A DNA stretch of 64,000 nucleotides, taken from the NCBI RefSeq assembly GCF_014145665.1, contig NZ_JACHTD010000008.1, positions 62,001 through 126,000 of the forward strand, written 5' to 3'. A program made the position numbers and the translations under genes. Origin of the DNA: Myroides sp. NP-2. Its GTDB lineage: Bacteria > Bacteroidota > Bacteroidia > Flavobacteriales > Flavobacteriaceae. Positions 45,531 to 54,016 of this stretch are shown piece by piece (within the stretch, counting starts at the first letter, position 1; each line of letters begins with the position of its first letter). A model generated the notes under the pieces. The model was not told the origin of the DNA. It did no database searches and saw only the letters and a program-made list of their open reading frames with translations.

Positions 45531-45564
45531 GGAGGGTGTCCCAAAAGGTCACCCTCTTTTTTAT
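45531..45564. terminator. Terminator after recQ
   Basis: Stem GAGGGTG / CACCCTC with a loop of 11 bases followed by T run. Confidence 0.82.
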
Positions 45565-45579
45565 AGGGGTGTATAGCTG

Positions 45580-45822
45580 TTATTTTACTTCGTAAAGTTC
45601 ACCACGATGTGGTTTTAAAGCATCTCTAACTTCTCGCATTTGTTGGTCATTTACTACGAGATACGCAATACTGTGAACCTCATTGATGACTTCTTTGTCC
45701 ATAATAGTTAAAGGGAGTTGTTCTATAGCAACGAATTCACGCAAGTGAATTACATGGTGTTCAGCAATTTTTTCAGCATCCGGACCTCGAAAATCCCATA
45801 TTAGTTTGATTAATCTTTCCAT
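45580..45822 (-). CDS. Small hypothetical protein, 80 residues
   Basis: Not recognised. A soluble protein (ERLIKLIWDFRGPDAEKIAEHH, MREVRDALKPHRGELYEV) with no signal peptide, no Cys and three His near the N-terminal third. It is well isolated between the recQ terminator and idi and has plausible composition, so I keep it as a gene. The sequence has the flavour of a short alpha/beta domain conserved among Flavobacteria, but that is an impression and not a verified match. Confidence 0.6.
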   Translation of the reverse strand: MERLIKLIWDFRGPDAEKIAEHHVIHLREFVAIEQLPLTIMDKEVINEVHSIAYLVVNDQQMREVRDALKPHRGELYEVK

Positions 45823-45960
45823 GATTTGTATAAAACGCCAAAGATAACCAAATTGTGTAGGACCACCGTAAAAAGCATCGCAATCTTTACCACTGTGATG
45901 AGGAGTTCCCCTCTAGTTTTTAAACTCCCCTTTGGCATTGGTTTCCTATTTTGTTTTTTG

Positions 45961-45968
45961 TACTTTTG
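45961..45968 (+). promoter_or_regulatory. Promoter of the idi-PTPS unit
   Basis: TACTTTTG with TTG at 45938-45940, a 20-bp spacer, matching the Bacteroidota -33/-7 pattern. It lies 27 nt before the idi ATG. Confidence 0.7.
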
Positions 45969-45994
45969 GAAGTAAAATAAATGTAACACTAGGT

Positions 45995-46531
45995 ATGATT
46001 GAAGAGCAAGTGATTTTAGTTAATGAGCAAGATGAGCCAATTGGCACCATGGGCAAGCAAGAAGCACATGAAAAAGCTTTGTTACACAGGGCGTTCTCTG
46101 TGTTTATTTTGAATGATAAAAATGAGATCATGCTTCAACAACGCGCAGCAGAGAAGTATCACTCTCCTTTATTATGGGCGAACACTTGTTGTAGTCACCA
46201 AAGAGTAGGAGAAACAAATATTCAAGCAGGAAAACGCCGTTTGAGAGAGGAAATGGGGTTTGAAGTAGAGCTGAAAGAAGTATTTCACTTTATTTATAAA
46301 GCACCCTTTGACAACGGGTTGACAGAACACGAATTTGACCATGTGATGGTGGGGTATTATAACGAAGATCCCAATACGAATCCAGAAGAAGTGGAAGCGT
46401 GGAAGTGGATGGGAATTGAAGCAGTAAAAAGAGATATGGAAGTCAATCCACAGGTTTATACCGCTTGGTTTAAAATTATTTTCGCTGAATTTTACCCCCA
46501 TATCGAAGCACATAAAATTAAAACAGCATGA
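45995..46531 (+). CDS. idi: Isopentenyl-diphosphate delta-isomerase, type I
   Basis: A 178-residue Nudix-fold isomerase that interconverts IPP and DMAPP for isoprenoid synthesis. The catalytic Cys sits in ANTCCSHQR and the catalytic Glu in TEHEFDHVMVG; GKRRLREEMGF is the Nudix-like segment. The ATG at 45995 follows a consensus promoter at 45961-45968; the earlier frame start precedes it. Its stop overlaps the start of the PTPS-like gene as ATGA. Confidence 0.94.
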   Translation: MIEEQVILVNEQDEPIGTMGKQEAHEKALLHRAFSVFILNDKNEIMLQQRAAEKYHSPLLWANTCCSHQRVGETNIQAGKRRLREEMGFEVELKEVFHFIYKAPFDNGLTEHEFDHVMVGYYNEDPNTNPEEVEAWKWMGIEAVKRDMEVNPQVYTAWFKIIFAEFYPHIEAHKIKTA

Positions 46532-46944
46532 GATTAACAGTTAGCCGAAAAGCACATTTTAACGCCGCACATCGATTACATCGCCCAGATTGGTCGGACC
46601 AAAAGAATCAGGCTGTGTTTGGCAAGTGTAACAATCCCAATTTTCACGGACATAATTACGAATTAATCGTCCATGTTACTGGTGAAGTTGACCCAGAAAC
46701 CGGATTTGTCATGGACTTGAAAATACTGTCAGATTTGATTAAATCCGAGATTGAAGAGGCTTTTGATCACAAAAATCTGAACTTAGATGTTATAGAATTC
46801 AAAAATCTAATCCCTACTGCAGAATACATTGCTGTAGTGATTTGGCAAAAATTAAGGCCTTTTATTGCAAAAGACAAAGATTTAGAGGTGGTTTTGTATG
46901 AAACCAATAGAAACTTTGTAACTTTTAAAGGGGAGGGGATTTAA
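46528..46944 (+). CDS. 6-pyruvoyl-tetrahydropterin synthase family protein
   Basis: A 138-residue T-fold enzyme. Zinc His residues are in FNAAHRL and FHGHNYEL, the catalytic Cys in FGKCNNPNFHGHNY, and the acidic active-site residue in VLYETNRN. The sequence FGKCNNPN-HGHNY with EVDPETGFVMDL and FDHKNLNLDV resembles animal PTPS more than E. coli QueD, where the Cys context differs. So it could serve pterin cofactor synthesis or, as QueD, queuosine synthesis. Overlaps idi by four bases. Confidence 0.9.
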   Translation: MRLTVSRKAHFNAAHRLHRPDWSDQKNQAVFGKCNNPNFHGHNYELIVHVTGEVDPETGFVMDLKILSDLIKSEIEEAFDHKNLNLDVIEFKNLIPTAEYIAVVIWQKLRPFIAKDKDLEVVLYETNRNFVTFKGEGI

Positions 46945-46969
46945 CATGCATAGAATCCATTAAAAGTTG

Positions 46970-46977
46970 TACATTTG
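46970..46977 (+). promoter_or_regulatory. -7 promoter box of manA
   Basis: TACATTTG, 63 nt upstream of the manA ATG at 47041 and covering the TTG start of the longer frame. Confidence 0.55.
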
Positions 46978-47040
46978 CGTCTTGTTTTAGGCAATAATCC
47001 CGCTGATGGACTATTGCGAAATGAGGAAGAAGTTAAGCCT

Positions 47041-48009
47041 ATGAGTTTTATACAATATCCAATGATGTTTGAACCCATCCTAAAAGATAGAATTTGGGGA
47101 GGGCGGAAATTACATACTGTTTTAGGTAAACAGCAGATTTCTGATTCAATTGGAGAAAGCTGGGAAATTTCTAATGTTCCAGAAAATGTTAGCCTTGTTT
47201 CCAATGGCACATATAAAGGACAAAGCTTAGAAGAACTAATTAAAACCTATCCTGAAGATATTTTAGGTTCCGCTATCGTTCAGACGTTTGGATATCAATT
47301 CCCGTTGTTATTCAAGTTCTTAGATGCTAAAGAGGATCTTTCTATTCAGCTACATCCCAATGATGAACTCGCAAAAACGAGACATAATTCTTTGGGAAAA
47401 ACCGAAATGTGGTATGTAATGCAAGCCGATCCGGGGGCCAGGGTTGTTGTAGACTTTAAAGAAGGGGTTACCCAAGAGGATTATCTGCAACACCTGAATA
47501 CCAAAACACTACCTGAAATTTTAAATGAAATTCCCGTAAAAAAAGGCGATGCTTTTTTTATACAAACAGGAACTGTTCACGCCATTGGAGCTGGAGTTTT
47601 ACTCGCTGAAATTCAGCAAACGTCAGATATTACCTATCGCGTTTACGATTGGGATCGCGTAGATAGTGAAGGACAAACAAGAGAATTACACGTAGATTTG
47701 GCGCTAAAAGCGATTAATTACGAAAAGAAACAGGTCGTACTTTCTTATACTGAAGAAGAAAACCGTGCGAATCAACTGGTTTCTTGTCCGTTTTTTACGG
47801 TAAATTACATCCCTTTAGCCCAGCGATATGAGCTAGAGAAGCCACTAGATCGCTTCTATCTTTATGTGTGTACAGACGGAGCCTGTGAGCTTCAGATTAA
47901 CGATTTATCGTGCGGAATTAAACAAGGTGAAACCGTTTTAATTCCCGCCTCAGTAAATAAACTCGTTGCAGTTGGTCAAGCAACATTGTTAGAAATATAT
48001 ATCGATTAG
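47041..48009 (+). CDS. manA: Mannose-6-phosphate isomerase, class I
   Basis: A 322-residue cupin-fold, zinc-dependent isomerase linking fructose 6-phosphate to mannose 6-phosphate, the entry to GDP-mannose sugars. It carries KDRIWGGRKL, the metal motif LSIQLHPNDELA, GTVHAIGAGVLLAEIQQTSDITYRVYDWDR and an Arg/Lys-rich substrate site. Short form, as in Bacillus-type PMI. The ATG at 47041 is preferred because the upstream extension overlaps the promoter box. Confidence 0.93.
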   Translation: MSFIQYPMMFEPILKDRIWGGRKLHTVLGKQQISDSIGESWEISNVPENVSLVSNGTYKGQSLEELIKTYPEDILGSAIVQTFGYQFPLLFKFLDAKEDLSIQLHPNDELAKTRHNSLGKTEMWYVMQADPGARVVVDFKEGVTQEDYLQHLNTKTLPEILNEIPVKKGDAFFIQTGTVHAIGAGVLLAEIQQTSDITYRVYDWDRVDSEGQTRELHVDLALKAINYEKKQVVLSYTEEENRANQLVSCPFFTVNYIPLAQRYELEKPLDRFYLYVCTDGACELQINDLSCGIKQGETVLIPASVNKLVAVGQATLLEIYID

Positions 48010-48034
48010 ACCGTCGATGTAGTAAAGATAATTG

Positions 48035-48042
48035 TACTTTTG
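48035..48042 (+). promoter_or_regulatory. -7 promoter box of the 87-residue protein gene
   Basis: TACTTTTG, 22 nt upstream of the ATG at 48065. Confidence 0.5.
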
Positions 48043-48064
48043 TTTAAATTTTAAATAAATTATT

Positions 48065-48328
48065 ATGGCAAGCGTAAGAGGATTAAAAAAAGATGTTCAC
48101 CAAGTATTAGGAGATATCATTGAGGCAATTTATATTCATGAATTGACAGTAGGAGGACCTACAGAAGAAACAACTGCTTTGATCGAAGAAGCCTTAACAG
48201 GATTCGACGAATTGATCATGGACATCAATGCAAAAGGGGTTGAAAATAAAAAAGCTCATTTTAAAGGCGTTTTTGTAAAATTAGAAAACATTGCAGGTCA
48301 ATTAGTTGGAAAAATTAACAACTTGTAA
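48065..48328 (+). CDS. Small hypothetical helical protein, 87 residues
   Basis: Not recognised by name. It is almost wholly helical (RGLKKDVHQVLGDIIEAIYIHE, TALIEEALTGFDELIMDIN, KLENIAGQLVGKINNL), soluble and without signal peptide. A TACTTTTG promoter box sits close upstream. Located just before the tRNA-Thr array, which has its own promoter. It probably folds as a three- or four-helix bundle; function unknown. Confidence 0.75.
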   Translation: MASVRGLKKDVHQVLGDIIEAIYIHELTVGGPTEETTALIEEALTGFDELIMDINAKGVENKKAHFKGVFVKLENIAGQLVGKINNL

Positions 48329-48361
48329 TTAAAATAAAGTAAAAAAAACACGCGAAATCAG

Positions 48362-48391
48362 TTGTAAGACTGAAAAAGCGTGTTATATTTG
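48362..48391 (+). promoter_or_regulatory. Promoter of the tRNA-Thr array
   Basis: TTG at 48362-48364, 19-bp spacer, TATATTTG at 48384-48391: the best match to the Bacteroidota promoter consensus in the window, 17 nt before the first tRNA. Confidence 0.8.
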
Positions 48392-48408
48392 CACTCGAAA
48401 AATGAGTC

Positions 48409-48482
48409 GCCGGTGTAGCTCAGCTGGCTAGAGCAGCTGATTTGTAATCAGCAGGTCGTGGGTTCGAGTCCCTCCATCGGCT
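48409..48482 (+). tRNA. tRNA-Thr (anticodon UGU), copy 1
   Basis: A 74-nt cloverleaf. The acceptor GCCGGTG pairs with CATCGGC, the anticodon stem CTGAT/ATCAG encloses TTTGTAA with anticodon TGT (Thr, reading ACA and other ACN), and the T-arm holds GGGTTCGAGTCCC. CCA is not encoded. First of five tandem copies with 34-35 nt spacers, read as one transcript. Confidence 0.97.
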
Positions 48483-48516
48483 CAAATTTTGAAGATTAAA
48501 TATTGCGAAGCAATTC

Positions 48517-48590
48517 GCCGGTGTAGCTCAGCTGGCTAGAGCAGCTGATTTGTAATCAGCAGGTCGTGGGTTCGAGTCCCTCCATCGGCT
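48517..48590 (+). tRNA. tRNA-Thr (anticodon UGU), copy 2
   Basis: Identical to copy 1, 34 nt downstream of it; the spacer is shared almost exactly with those between copies 2-3 and 3-4. Confidence 0.97.
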
Positions 48591-48624
48591 CAAATTTTGA
48601 AGATTAAATATTGCGAGGCAATTT

Positions 48625-48698
48625 GCCGGTGTAGCTCAGTTGGCTAGAGCAGCTGATTTGTAATCAGCAGGTCGTGGGTTCGAGTCCCTCCATCGGCT
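48625..48698 (+). tRNA. tRNA-Thr (anticodon UGU), copy 3
   Basis: As copy 1 except one C-to-T change in the D-arm (AGCTCAGTTGG). Confidence 0.97.
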
Positions 48699-48732
48699 CA
48701 AATTTTGAAGATTAAATATTGCGAGGCAATTT

Positions 48733-48806
48733 GCCGGTGTAGCTCAGTTGGCTAGAGCAGCTGATTTGTAATCAGCAGGTCGTGGGTTCGAGTCCCTCCA
48801 TCGGCT
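48733..48806 (+). tRNA. tRNA-Thr (anticodon UGU), copy 4
   Basis: Identical to copy 3 with the same C-to-T change, and preceded by an identical spacer, so copies 3 and 4 are the most recent duplication. Confidence 0.97.
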
Positions 48807-48841
48807 CAATATTTTAATCGCCCTTTTAGGCAATCTAAATT

Positions 48842-48915
48842 GCCGGTGTAGCTCAGCTGGCTAGAGCAGCTGATTTGTAATCAGCAGGTCGTGGGTTCGA
48901 GTCCCTCCATCGGCT
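48842..48915 (+). tRNA. tRNA-Thr (anticodon UGU), copy 5
   Basis: Identical to copies 1 and 2 in the tRNA but preceded by a different 35-nt spacer. Last of the array; a hairpin terminator follows directly. Confidence 0.97.
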
Positions 48916-48916
48916 C

Positions 48917-48945
48917 AAAAGCTTCCTAAGAATAGGAAGCTTTTT
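48917..48945 (+). terminator. Terminator of the tRNA-Thr array
   Basis: Stem AAAAGCTTCCTA / TAGGAAGCTTTT with a four-base loop and T run directly behind the last tRNA. Confidence 0.9.
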
Positions 48946-49130
48946 TGCTTTTACCTCTTTCCTATCCCGTAAATCAACTAGATGCTGTAAGCACCTGCCC
49001 CAAAAATTGACACTTTACGACTATTTATTAAAATAGCACTGTATTTATTTGTTATTCGTTGCAAAAGATTGTTTAAATTTAGAATCATGTAACAAGAGTG
49101 TAATTCTCTATTGACTAAGTATTCTAAACT

Positions 49131-50612
49131 ATGATATCCTTGTTTTTCGAATCAGAATGGATTATTTATTGGGAAGTGGTCTACTTCATAATCGCAATTC
49201 TCGTTGCGATTCGAATTATCTATGATACGGATTCCATCTCGAAAACCCTAGCCTACCTATTGCTAGTTTTTTTCGTGCCTATCTTTGGAATCATCTTTTA
49301 CTTCTCCTTTGGTATCAACTACCGAAGAAGAAAGATGTATTCTAAAAAACTAATCGCCAACGATAATTATGGAGAGCGCTTGTACAAACGCCTTAGTGAG
49401 ATCCATCTCGATTTAAAACAACAAGGGCATCCCATCATTGATAAACATCGCTCTTTTGTGAACCTATTGTCTAATTCCATCGTAGGTGAAGGACCTCTTC
49501 TAGTTGATAATGATGTGGAGCTCCTGCAAAATGGAGAAGCCTTTTTTCCGCGTTTACTCGAGGATATCAAAGCAGCAAAACACCATATTCACCTTGAGTA
49601 TTACATTTATGAAAATAATGAAATAGGTAGAGAAATCGCCGAATTGCTAAAAATTAAAGCCAAAGAAGGAGTGGAGGTACGCTTTATTTACGACGATTTT
49701 GGAAGTAGAAGCATCCGCAAAAATATAGTCAAAGATTTACGTGCAAATGGTATACAAGCCTTCGCGTTTAACAAGATTATTCTTCTGGCTTTAGCCAATC
49801 GACTCAACTACCGCAATCACCGTAAAATCGTGGTGATAGACGGACAAATTGCCTATACAGGGGGGATAAATATATCCGATCGCTATGACAATAGCAGAAA
49901 AGCAGAAAACGACTTCTTTTGGCGCGATACCCATATCCGTATAGAAGGGAGTGGCGCTTATGGATTGCAACACGTGTTTTTGACCGATTGGAATTTTTGT
50001 AGCAAAGAAAATCTCAGCTTCAGCGCCGATTATTTCCCTAAAATTCACTTGGGTAAACAAAAAACCTTGCCCGTTCAAGTAATCGCTTCAGGCCCCGATT
50101 CTGACGTGCCTTCTATTCTATTTAGCGTCCTTCAAGCTATTCAGGAAGCTGAACGTGAGATTTGTATTACAACGCCTTACTATATTCCAGATGAATCCCT
50201 GCAACTAGCTATCAAAATGGCCGTACTTAGCGGAAAAAAAGTCAAATTATTACTGCCAGGAATTACTGATTCTTTGACTGTTAAATTAGCATCTGAATCG
50301 TATTTTCAAGAACTTCTAGAATCCGGAGTAGAAATATTCTTGTATAAAAAAGGATTTATACACGCCAAAACTTGGGTTATCGATTCTGGTATTTGCTCAG
50401 TAGGAACCTGTAATTTGGATCATCGCAGTTTCGATTTGAACTTCGAAGTAAATGTTGTACTCTACGATATGGATTTCGCCAAGCAAATGCGCGATATGTT
50501 TGAACAAGATTGTAAAGACTCTATTCAACTCAAATTAGAACGCTGGAATAAACGATCAAAATGGCATCGCCTTAAAAATAGCTTTTTGCGCTTGTTGTCT
50601 CCTTTACTTTGA
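49131..50612 (+). CDS. cls: Cardiolipin synthase (phospholipase D family)
   Basis: A 493-residue inner-membrane enzyme joining two phosphatidylglycerols (or a related pair) into cardiolipin. Two N-terminal membrane segments (WEVVYFIIAILVAIRII, TLAYLLLVFFVPIFGIIFYF) are followed by two PLD catalytic motifs, HRKIVVIDGQIAYTGGINISDRY and HAKTWVIDSGICSVGTCNLDHRS. Full-length and intact. About 185 nt of AT-rich sequence without a consensus box separates it from the tRNA terminator. Confidence 0.93.
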   Translation: MISLFFESEWIIYWEVVYFIIAILVAIRIIYDTDSISKTLAYLLLVFFVPIFGIIFYFSFGINYRRRKMYSKKLIANDNYGERLYKRLSEIHLDLKQQGHPIIDKHRSFVNLLSNSIVGEGPLLVDNDVELLQNGEAFFPRLLEDIKAAKHHIHLEYYIYENNEIGREIAELLKIKAKEGVEVRFIYDDFGSRSIRKNIVKDLRANGIQAFAFNKIILLALANRLNYRNHRKIVVIDGQIAYTGGINISDRYDNSRKAENDFFWRDTHIRIEGSGAYGLQHVFLTDWNFCSKENLSFSADYFPKIHLGKQKTLPVQVIASGPDSDVPSILFSVLQAIQEAEREICITTPYYIPDESLQLAIKMAVLSGKKVKLLLPGITDSLTVKLASESYFQELLESGVEIFLYKKGFIHAKTWVIDSGICSVGTCNLDHRSFDLNFEVNVVLYDMDFAKQMRDMFEQDCKDSIQLKLERWNKRSKWHRLKNSFLRLLSPLL

Positions 50613-50736
50613 TGGTACTGCAAACCCAAAACCAAGTCAAGGAATGGTGAATATTAATAAAAAACGCGACCAGAAAATCGGAGTGAATGTTTTCTTTTCG
50701 CGTTTTGTCAATAACCGTATTCCAACTAGTAACCAT

Positions 50737-50771
50737 AAAAAAAGGGTTCCTTGGAAAAGGAACCCTTTTTT
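50737..50771 (-). terminator. Terminator of the outer-membrane barrel gene
   Basis: Stem AAAAGGGTTCCTT / AAGGAACCCTTTT with short loop; T run on both strands. Confidence 0.88.
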
Positions 50772-50799
50772 CGTAATAATTGAAGTCTTGTATAGGAAT

Positions 50800-53193
50800 T
50801 TAGAATAATCCTCCTGCACCACCACTTTGTTTTGTGTTGGTATCTCTATACTTTCTTTGCAAGGAACGTCCTTTTCCGCCACCAAATGTATAGTTTACAC
50901 CAATATACACAGATTGACTTTCCCAAGTGAATTCACCTGTTGAAGGATAAGGATATTTTGTTTTGTACTTGTACGACATCGTATTGAAGATATCGTTGAA
51001 TCGGAAGCTAATGCTTAATTTGTTATTTAGTAAAGCATAGCGTGCACCAGCGTCAATTTTGTACATTTCTTCTGCGTCTGATGTAATTCCGTCAACCCCT
51101 CCTCTATAAAATCCAAATAAGTTAAAGCGAAGATTTTTTGTTGCTTTGAAGTTACTGTTTAAACGCGCATTGAAAGCATTTGCCGTGATATCGCGCAATA
51201 CAGTATTCATTGTGCCTGTAGCATCCAATTGAGATACAAATCCCGTTTGTTTAATGCTAGAGAAATCGATGGCAGGTTGCATATCCCACCATGGAGTAAC
51301 AATAATGTTAGCAGAAACTTCAAAACCATAAGCGTCGTTTGATTTGTAGTTGTCAAAAGTCATCAACAAAGCATTAGGGTTATCATTTTCTGGATCGTCG
51401 TAGATCACGTGATTAATTTCGTGGTTTATACGTCTATAGTAAACGCCGGCAGTAATGCTGCTTCTTTTAGCAAATAAACGCGTATAGTTTAATTCAACAG
51501 AATTGGTAAACTGCGGTTTTAGTTCTGGATTTCCTACCATAGTCATTAATGGCGTAGAGAATTGGCGAACTGGATTTGTTTGTCTTACTCCAGGGCGATC
51601 AACACGACGGCTATAGCTCACGTTAAACATATCGTTATCTGTAAGGTTATATCCCAAGTAAACAGAAGGATAAAGCGTTACATAATCATCCTTAAACGTT
51701 GAGTTTCCATCCAATTTTGAATCCACTCTATAGCTCTCTACTCTAGTTCCTACTTGGTAGTTGAATTTTCCTAAGGTTTGGCCAAATGTCGCATAAGCAG
51801 AAAAAATATCTTGATCATATTTATTGTCTATGTGTTTTTGGCTGATTGGAATTAAGGGATTGTTTGAGGTGAAGCTATTATCAGCTCTTGAGATTCGCGC
51901 TTCCGCCCCTAGTTCTAATTTCGTATGATCGTTTAATGGATTTACGTAGTCAATGTTTAACGTCGACAAGGTGTTCTCGTCTTTGTTGCCATCTTGATAT
52001 GGTAAGTCGTTGGCTATTCCCAATTTGGTCAAATAGTCACCGTCCATGTCCGATTTGTTGATGTTGTGATTCATTTCAACATCTAGTGTATGTCCTTTTT
52101 TAGCGAATAAGTGTTTATACGCTAAATTGTAGGTGCTGAACGTATTTTTATTGTCGTAAAAGGTTTTTTGAAAAATATCCTCAAAGGATTGATCTGGATA
52201 AATAGTTGACGTTTTTAAATCAACACTGTGTTTGTTTGTACTTTGATTGGTGTAAAAAGACAACGTATTTTGATCGTTAATATAGTAATCAACCCCAACC
52301 TTATACAAAATATTCTTGTTGGTATTTAGCATATTAATCGATGTTGGCGAAAGAATATCCTCGCGAAACATAGTCCCGTCATTTTTCGATTTTCCGTCAG
52401 AATAACTCGCATTTCCAAAAAAGTTTAATTTGCCTTTTCTGTAGTTTAAGTTTAATGAAGTGGTCGATTGAATATTTTTAGCAATGGTTACACCGCTGTC
52501 AATAGAACCATTAAAACCATCAGCTGTATTTTTGTGTAAGACAATATTGATGATTCCCGACATTCCTTCAGGATTGTATTTTGCACTTGGATTCGTGATT
52601 AATTCGATGCTCTTAATTGAAGTAGAGGGAATTTGTTTAAGTAATTGCTCTGCCGACATATTTGTTGGTCTTCCGTCTAATAAGATGCGAACATTTTCAT
52701 TTCCTCTTAAAGAGATCTTGCCGTCTTTATCCACGTTAACAGAAGGAATATTATTCATAATGTCAGAAGCTGTAGCACCAACAGTAGTTAAATCTTTACC
52801 CACAGTAATGACTTTTCGGTCAATTTTTTGTTCGATAGTAGATCGTTCCGCTACGATGTTTACATCGGCTAAAGTAGTCGATTCCGCCTCAAGATATATA
52901 GTACCAAGATCGGTAGCACTTTTTAAGGTGATTTCTTTGTGAAAAGGAGTGTAGCCTATAAATTGAATGTCCAAGTTATAGGTGTCAGCGGTAGCCGTAA
53001 TTGCAAAAGAACCGTTATCTGTAGTCATTCCTCCCGTAATAACAGCATCTCCTTTTTTTAAGGTAATGGTCGCATAAGGAATACCTTCATTTAGTTTTTT
53101 GTCAAACACGCGTCCTGATATTTTTACAGAACCTTGGGCGTAGACTCCACAAAGGGAAAGTAAAAAAAACAATAAAGTTAGTTTTGTATTCAT
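50800..53193 (-). CDS. TonB-receptor-like outer-membrane barrel with carboxypeptidase-regulatory domain
   Basis: A 797-residue outer-membrane protein. The signal peptide MNTKLTLLFFLLSLCGVYAQ precedes a carboxypeptidase-regulatory-like beta domain (ISGRVFDKKLNEGIPYATITL). A plug-like segment follows (IPSVNVDKDGKISLRGNENVRILLDGRPTNM, PSAKYNPEGMSGIINIVL), then a large OMP_b-brl_3-type barrel. No TonB box is evident at the N-terminus, and the C-terminus is a Gly/Arg-rich tail instead of a terminal Phe. Transport cargo is unknown. It is a single-gene unit. Confidence 0.88.
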   Translation of the reverse strand: MNTKLTLLFFLLSLCGVYAQGSVKISGRVFDKKLNEGIPYATITLKKGDAVITGGMTTDNGSFAITATADTYNLDIQFIGYTPFHKEITLKSATDLGTIYLEAESTTLADVNIVAERSTIEQKIDRKVITVGKDLTTVGATASDIMNNIPSVNVDKDGKISLRGNENVRILLDGRPTNMSAEQLLKQIPSTSIKSIELITNPSAKYNPEGMSGIINIVLHKNTADGFNGSIDSGVTIAKNIQSTTSLNLNYRKGKLNFFGNASYSDGKSKNDGTMFREDILSPTSINMLNTNKNILYKVGVDYYINDQNTLSFYTNQSTNKHSVDLKTSTIYPDQSFEDIFQKTFYDNKNTFSTYNLAYKHLFAKKGHTLDVEMNHNINKSDMDGDYLTKLGIANDLPYQDGNKDENTLSTLNIDYVNPLNDHTKLELGAEARISRADNSFTSNNPLIPISQKHIDNKYDQDIFSAYATFGQTLGKFNYQVGTRVESYRVDSKLDGNSTFKDDYVTLYPSVYLGYNLTDNDMFNVSYSRRVDRPGVRQTNPVRQFSTPLMTMVGNPELKPQFTNSVELNYTRLFAKRSSITAGVYYRRINHEINHVIYDDPENDNPNALLMTFDNYKSNDAYGFEVSANIIVTPWWDMQPAIDFSSIKQTGFVSQLDATGTMNTVLRDITANAFNARLNSNFKATKNLRFNLFGFYRGGVDGITSDAEEMYKIDAGARYALLNNKLSISFRFNDIFNTMSYKYKTKYPYPSTGEFTWESQSVYIGVNYTFGGGKGRSLQRKYRDTNTKQSGGAGGLF

Positions 53194-53352
53194 TTGATTA
53201 GTTGAATTAAGTTTTTTTGTCTACCCTAATAGACTGAGAATCGTTACTTTTGTTACAAGCTAACACCTAAAAAAAATATAAAAAAGAAATGTAATCATTG
53301 TAAGGTATTGATTGTTAGTATTTTGATTCTTATTTAGAAAAAATATAAATAT

Positions 53353-53934
53353 ATGAGGTATACTGTTTTTTGTGGATCGAGTGCGGGTAGCAAAGTAGAA
53401 TATATGGCAAGTGCGAAGGCTTTAGGTGCCGCTTTGGCAAAAAAGCAAATTGGCGTTGTGTATGGAGGTGCAAAAGTTGGGTTAATGGGGGCAATTGCCG
53501 ATGGAGCTTTGTCGCATGGAGGTGAGGTTATTGGCGTATTGCCTCATTTTTTAGCAGATGTAGAATTGGGACATACGGGACTAACGTCGCTCTATCACGT
53601 GGATACGATGCACGAACGCAAAGCAAAAATGGATGAATTATCCGATGGGATTATCGCCTTACCAGGGGGATATGGTACCCTAGAAGAGTTCTTTGAAGTT
53701 TTGACTTGGGGACAATTAGGTTTGCACAAAAAGCCAATTGCACTGTACAATGTGGCAGGATTTTACAATCCGTTGATGCTAATGATTGATAGTATGGTAG
53801 AACAGGGGTTCCTCAAAAAAGAAAATAAAGAAATGATCATTATCTCAGACGATATTGACGCGCTATTACAACAAATGATTCAGTATGAAGCACCAAAAGT
53901 AGGCAAGTGGATAGCAAAGGATCAACCAGTCTAA
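53353..53934 (+). CDS. LOG family protein (nucleoside 5'-monophosphate phosphoribohydrolase)
   Basis: A 193-residue Rossmann-like protein. It opens with RYTVFCGSSAGSKVEYMASAKALG and carries the signature LPGGYGTLEEFFEVLTWGQLG, including the PGGxGTxxE motif. Family members cleave nucleoside monophosphates, including cytokinin ribotides, to free base and ribose 5-phosphate. The physiological substrate in bacteria is generally unclear. No partner gene is apparent. Confidence 0.9.
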   Translation: MRYTVFCGSSAGSKVEYMASAKALGAALAKKQIGVVYGGAKVGLMGAIADGALSHGGEVIGVLPHFLADVELGHTGLTSLYHVDTMHERKAKMDELSDGIIALPGGYGTLEEFFEVLTWGQLGLHKKPIALYNVAGFYNPLMLMIDSMVEQGFLKKENKEMIIISDDIDALLQQMIQYEAPKVGKWIAKDQPV

Positions 53935-54016
53935 CTGTGCTAAAAAAAGATTAAAAACAGTTTTTTTCGGACTTTTTTTCGTATTTTACCTACTCAAGTA
54001 TGAATAAACGTTAAAA

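Noticed and set aside
48409-48915. Regular repeat-spacer pattern resembling a CRISPR array
   Set aside because: The repeats are 74-nt tRNA genes with a full cloverleaf, and the spacers are near-identical.
50637-50885. 82-codon minus-strand frame
   Set aside because: Runs through the terminator and overlaps the end of the barrel gene in another frame; no family signal.
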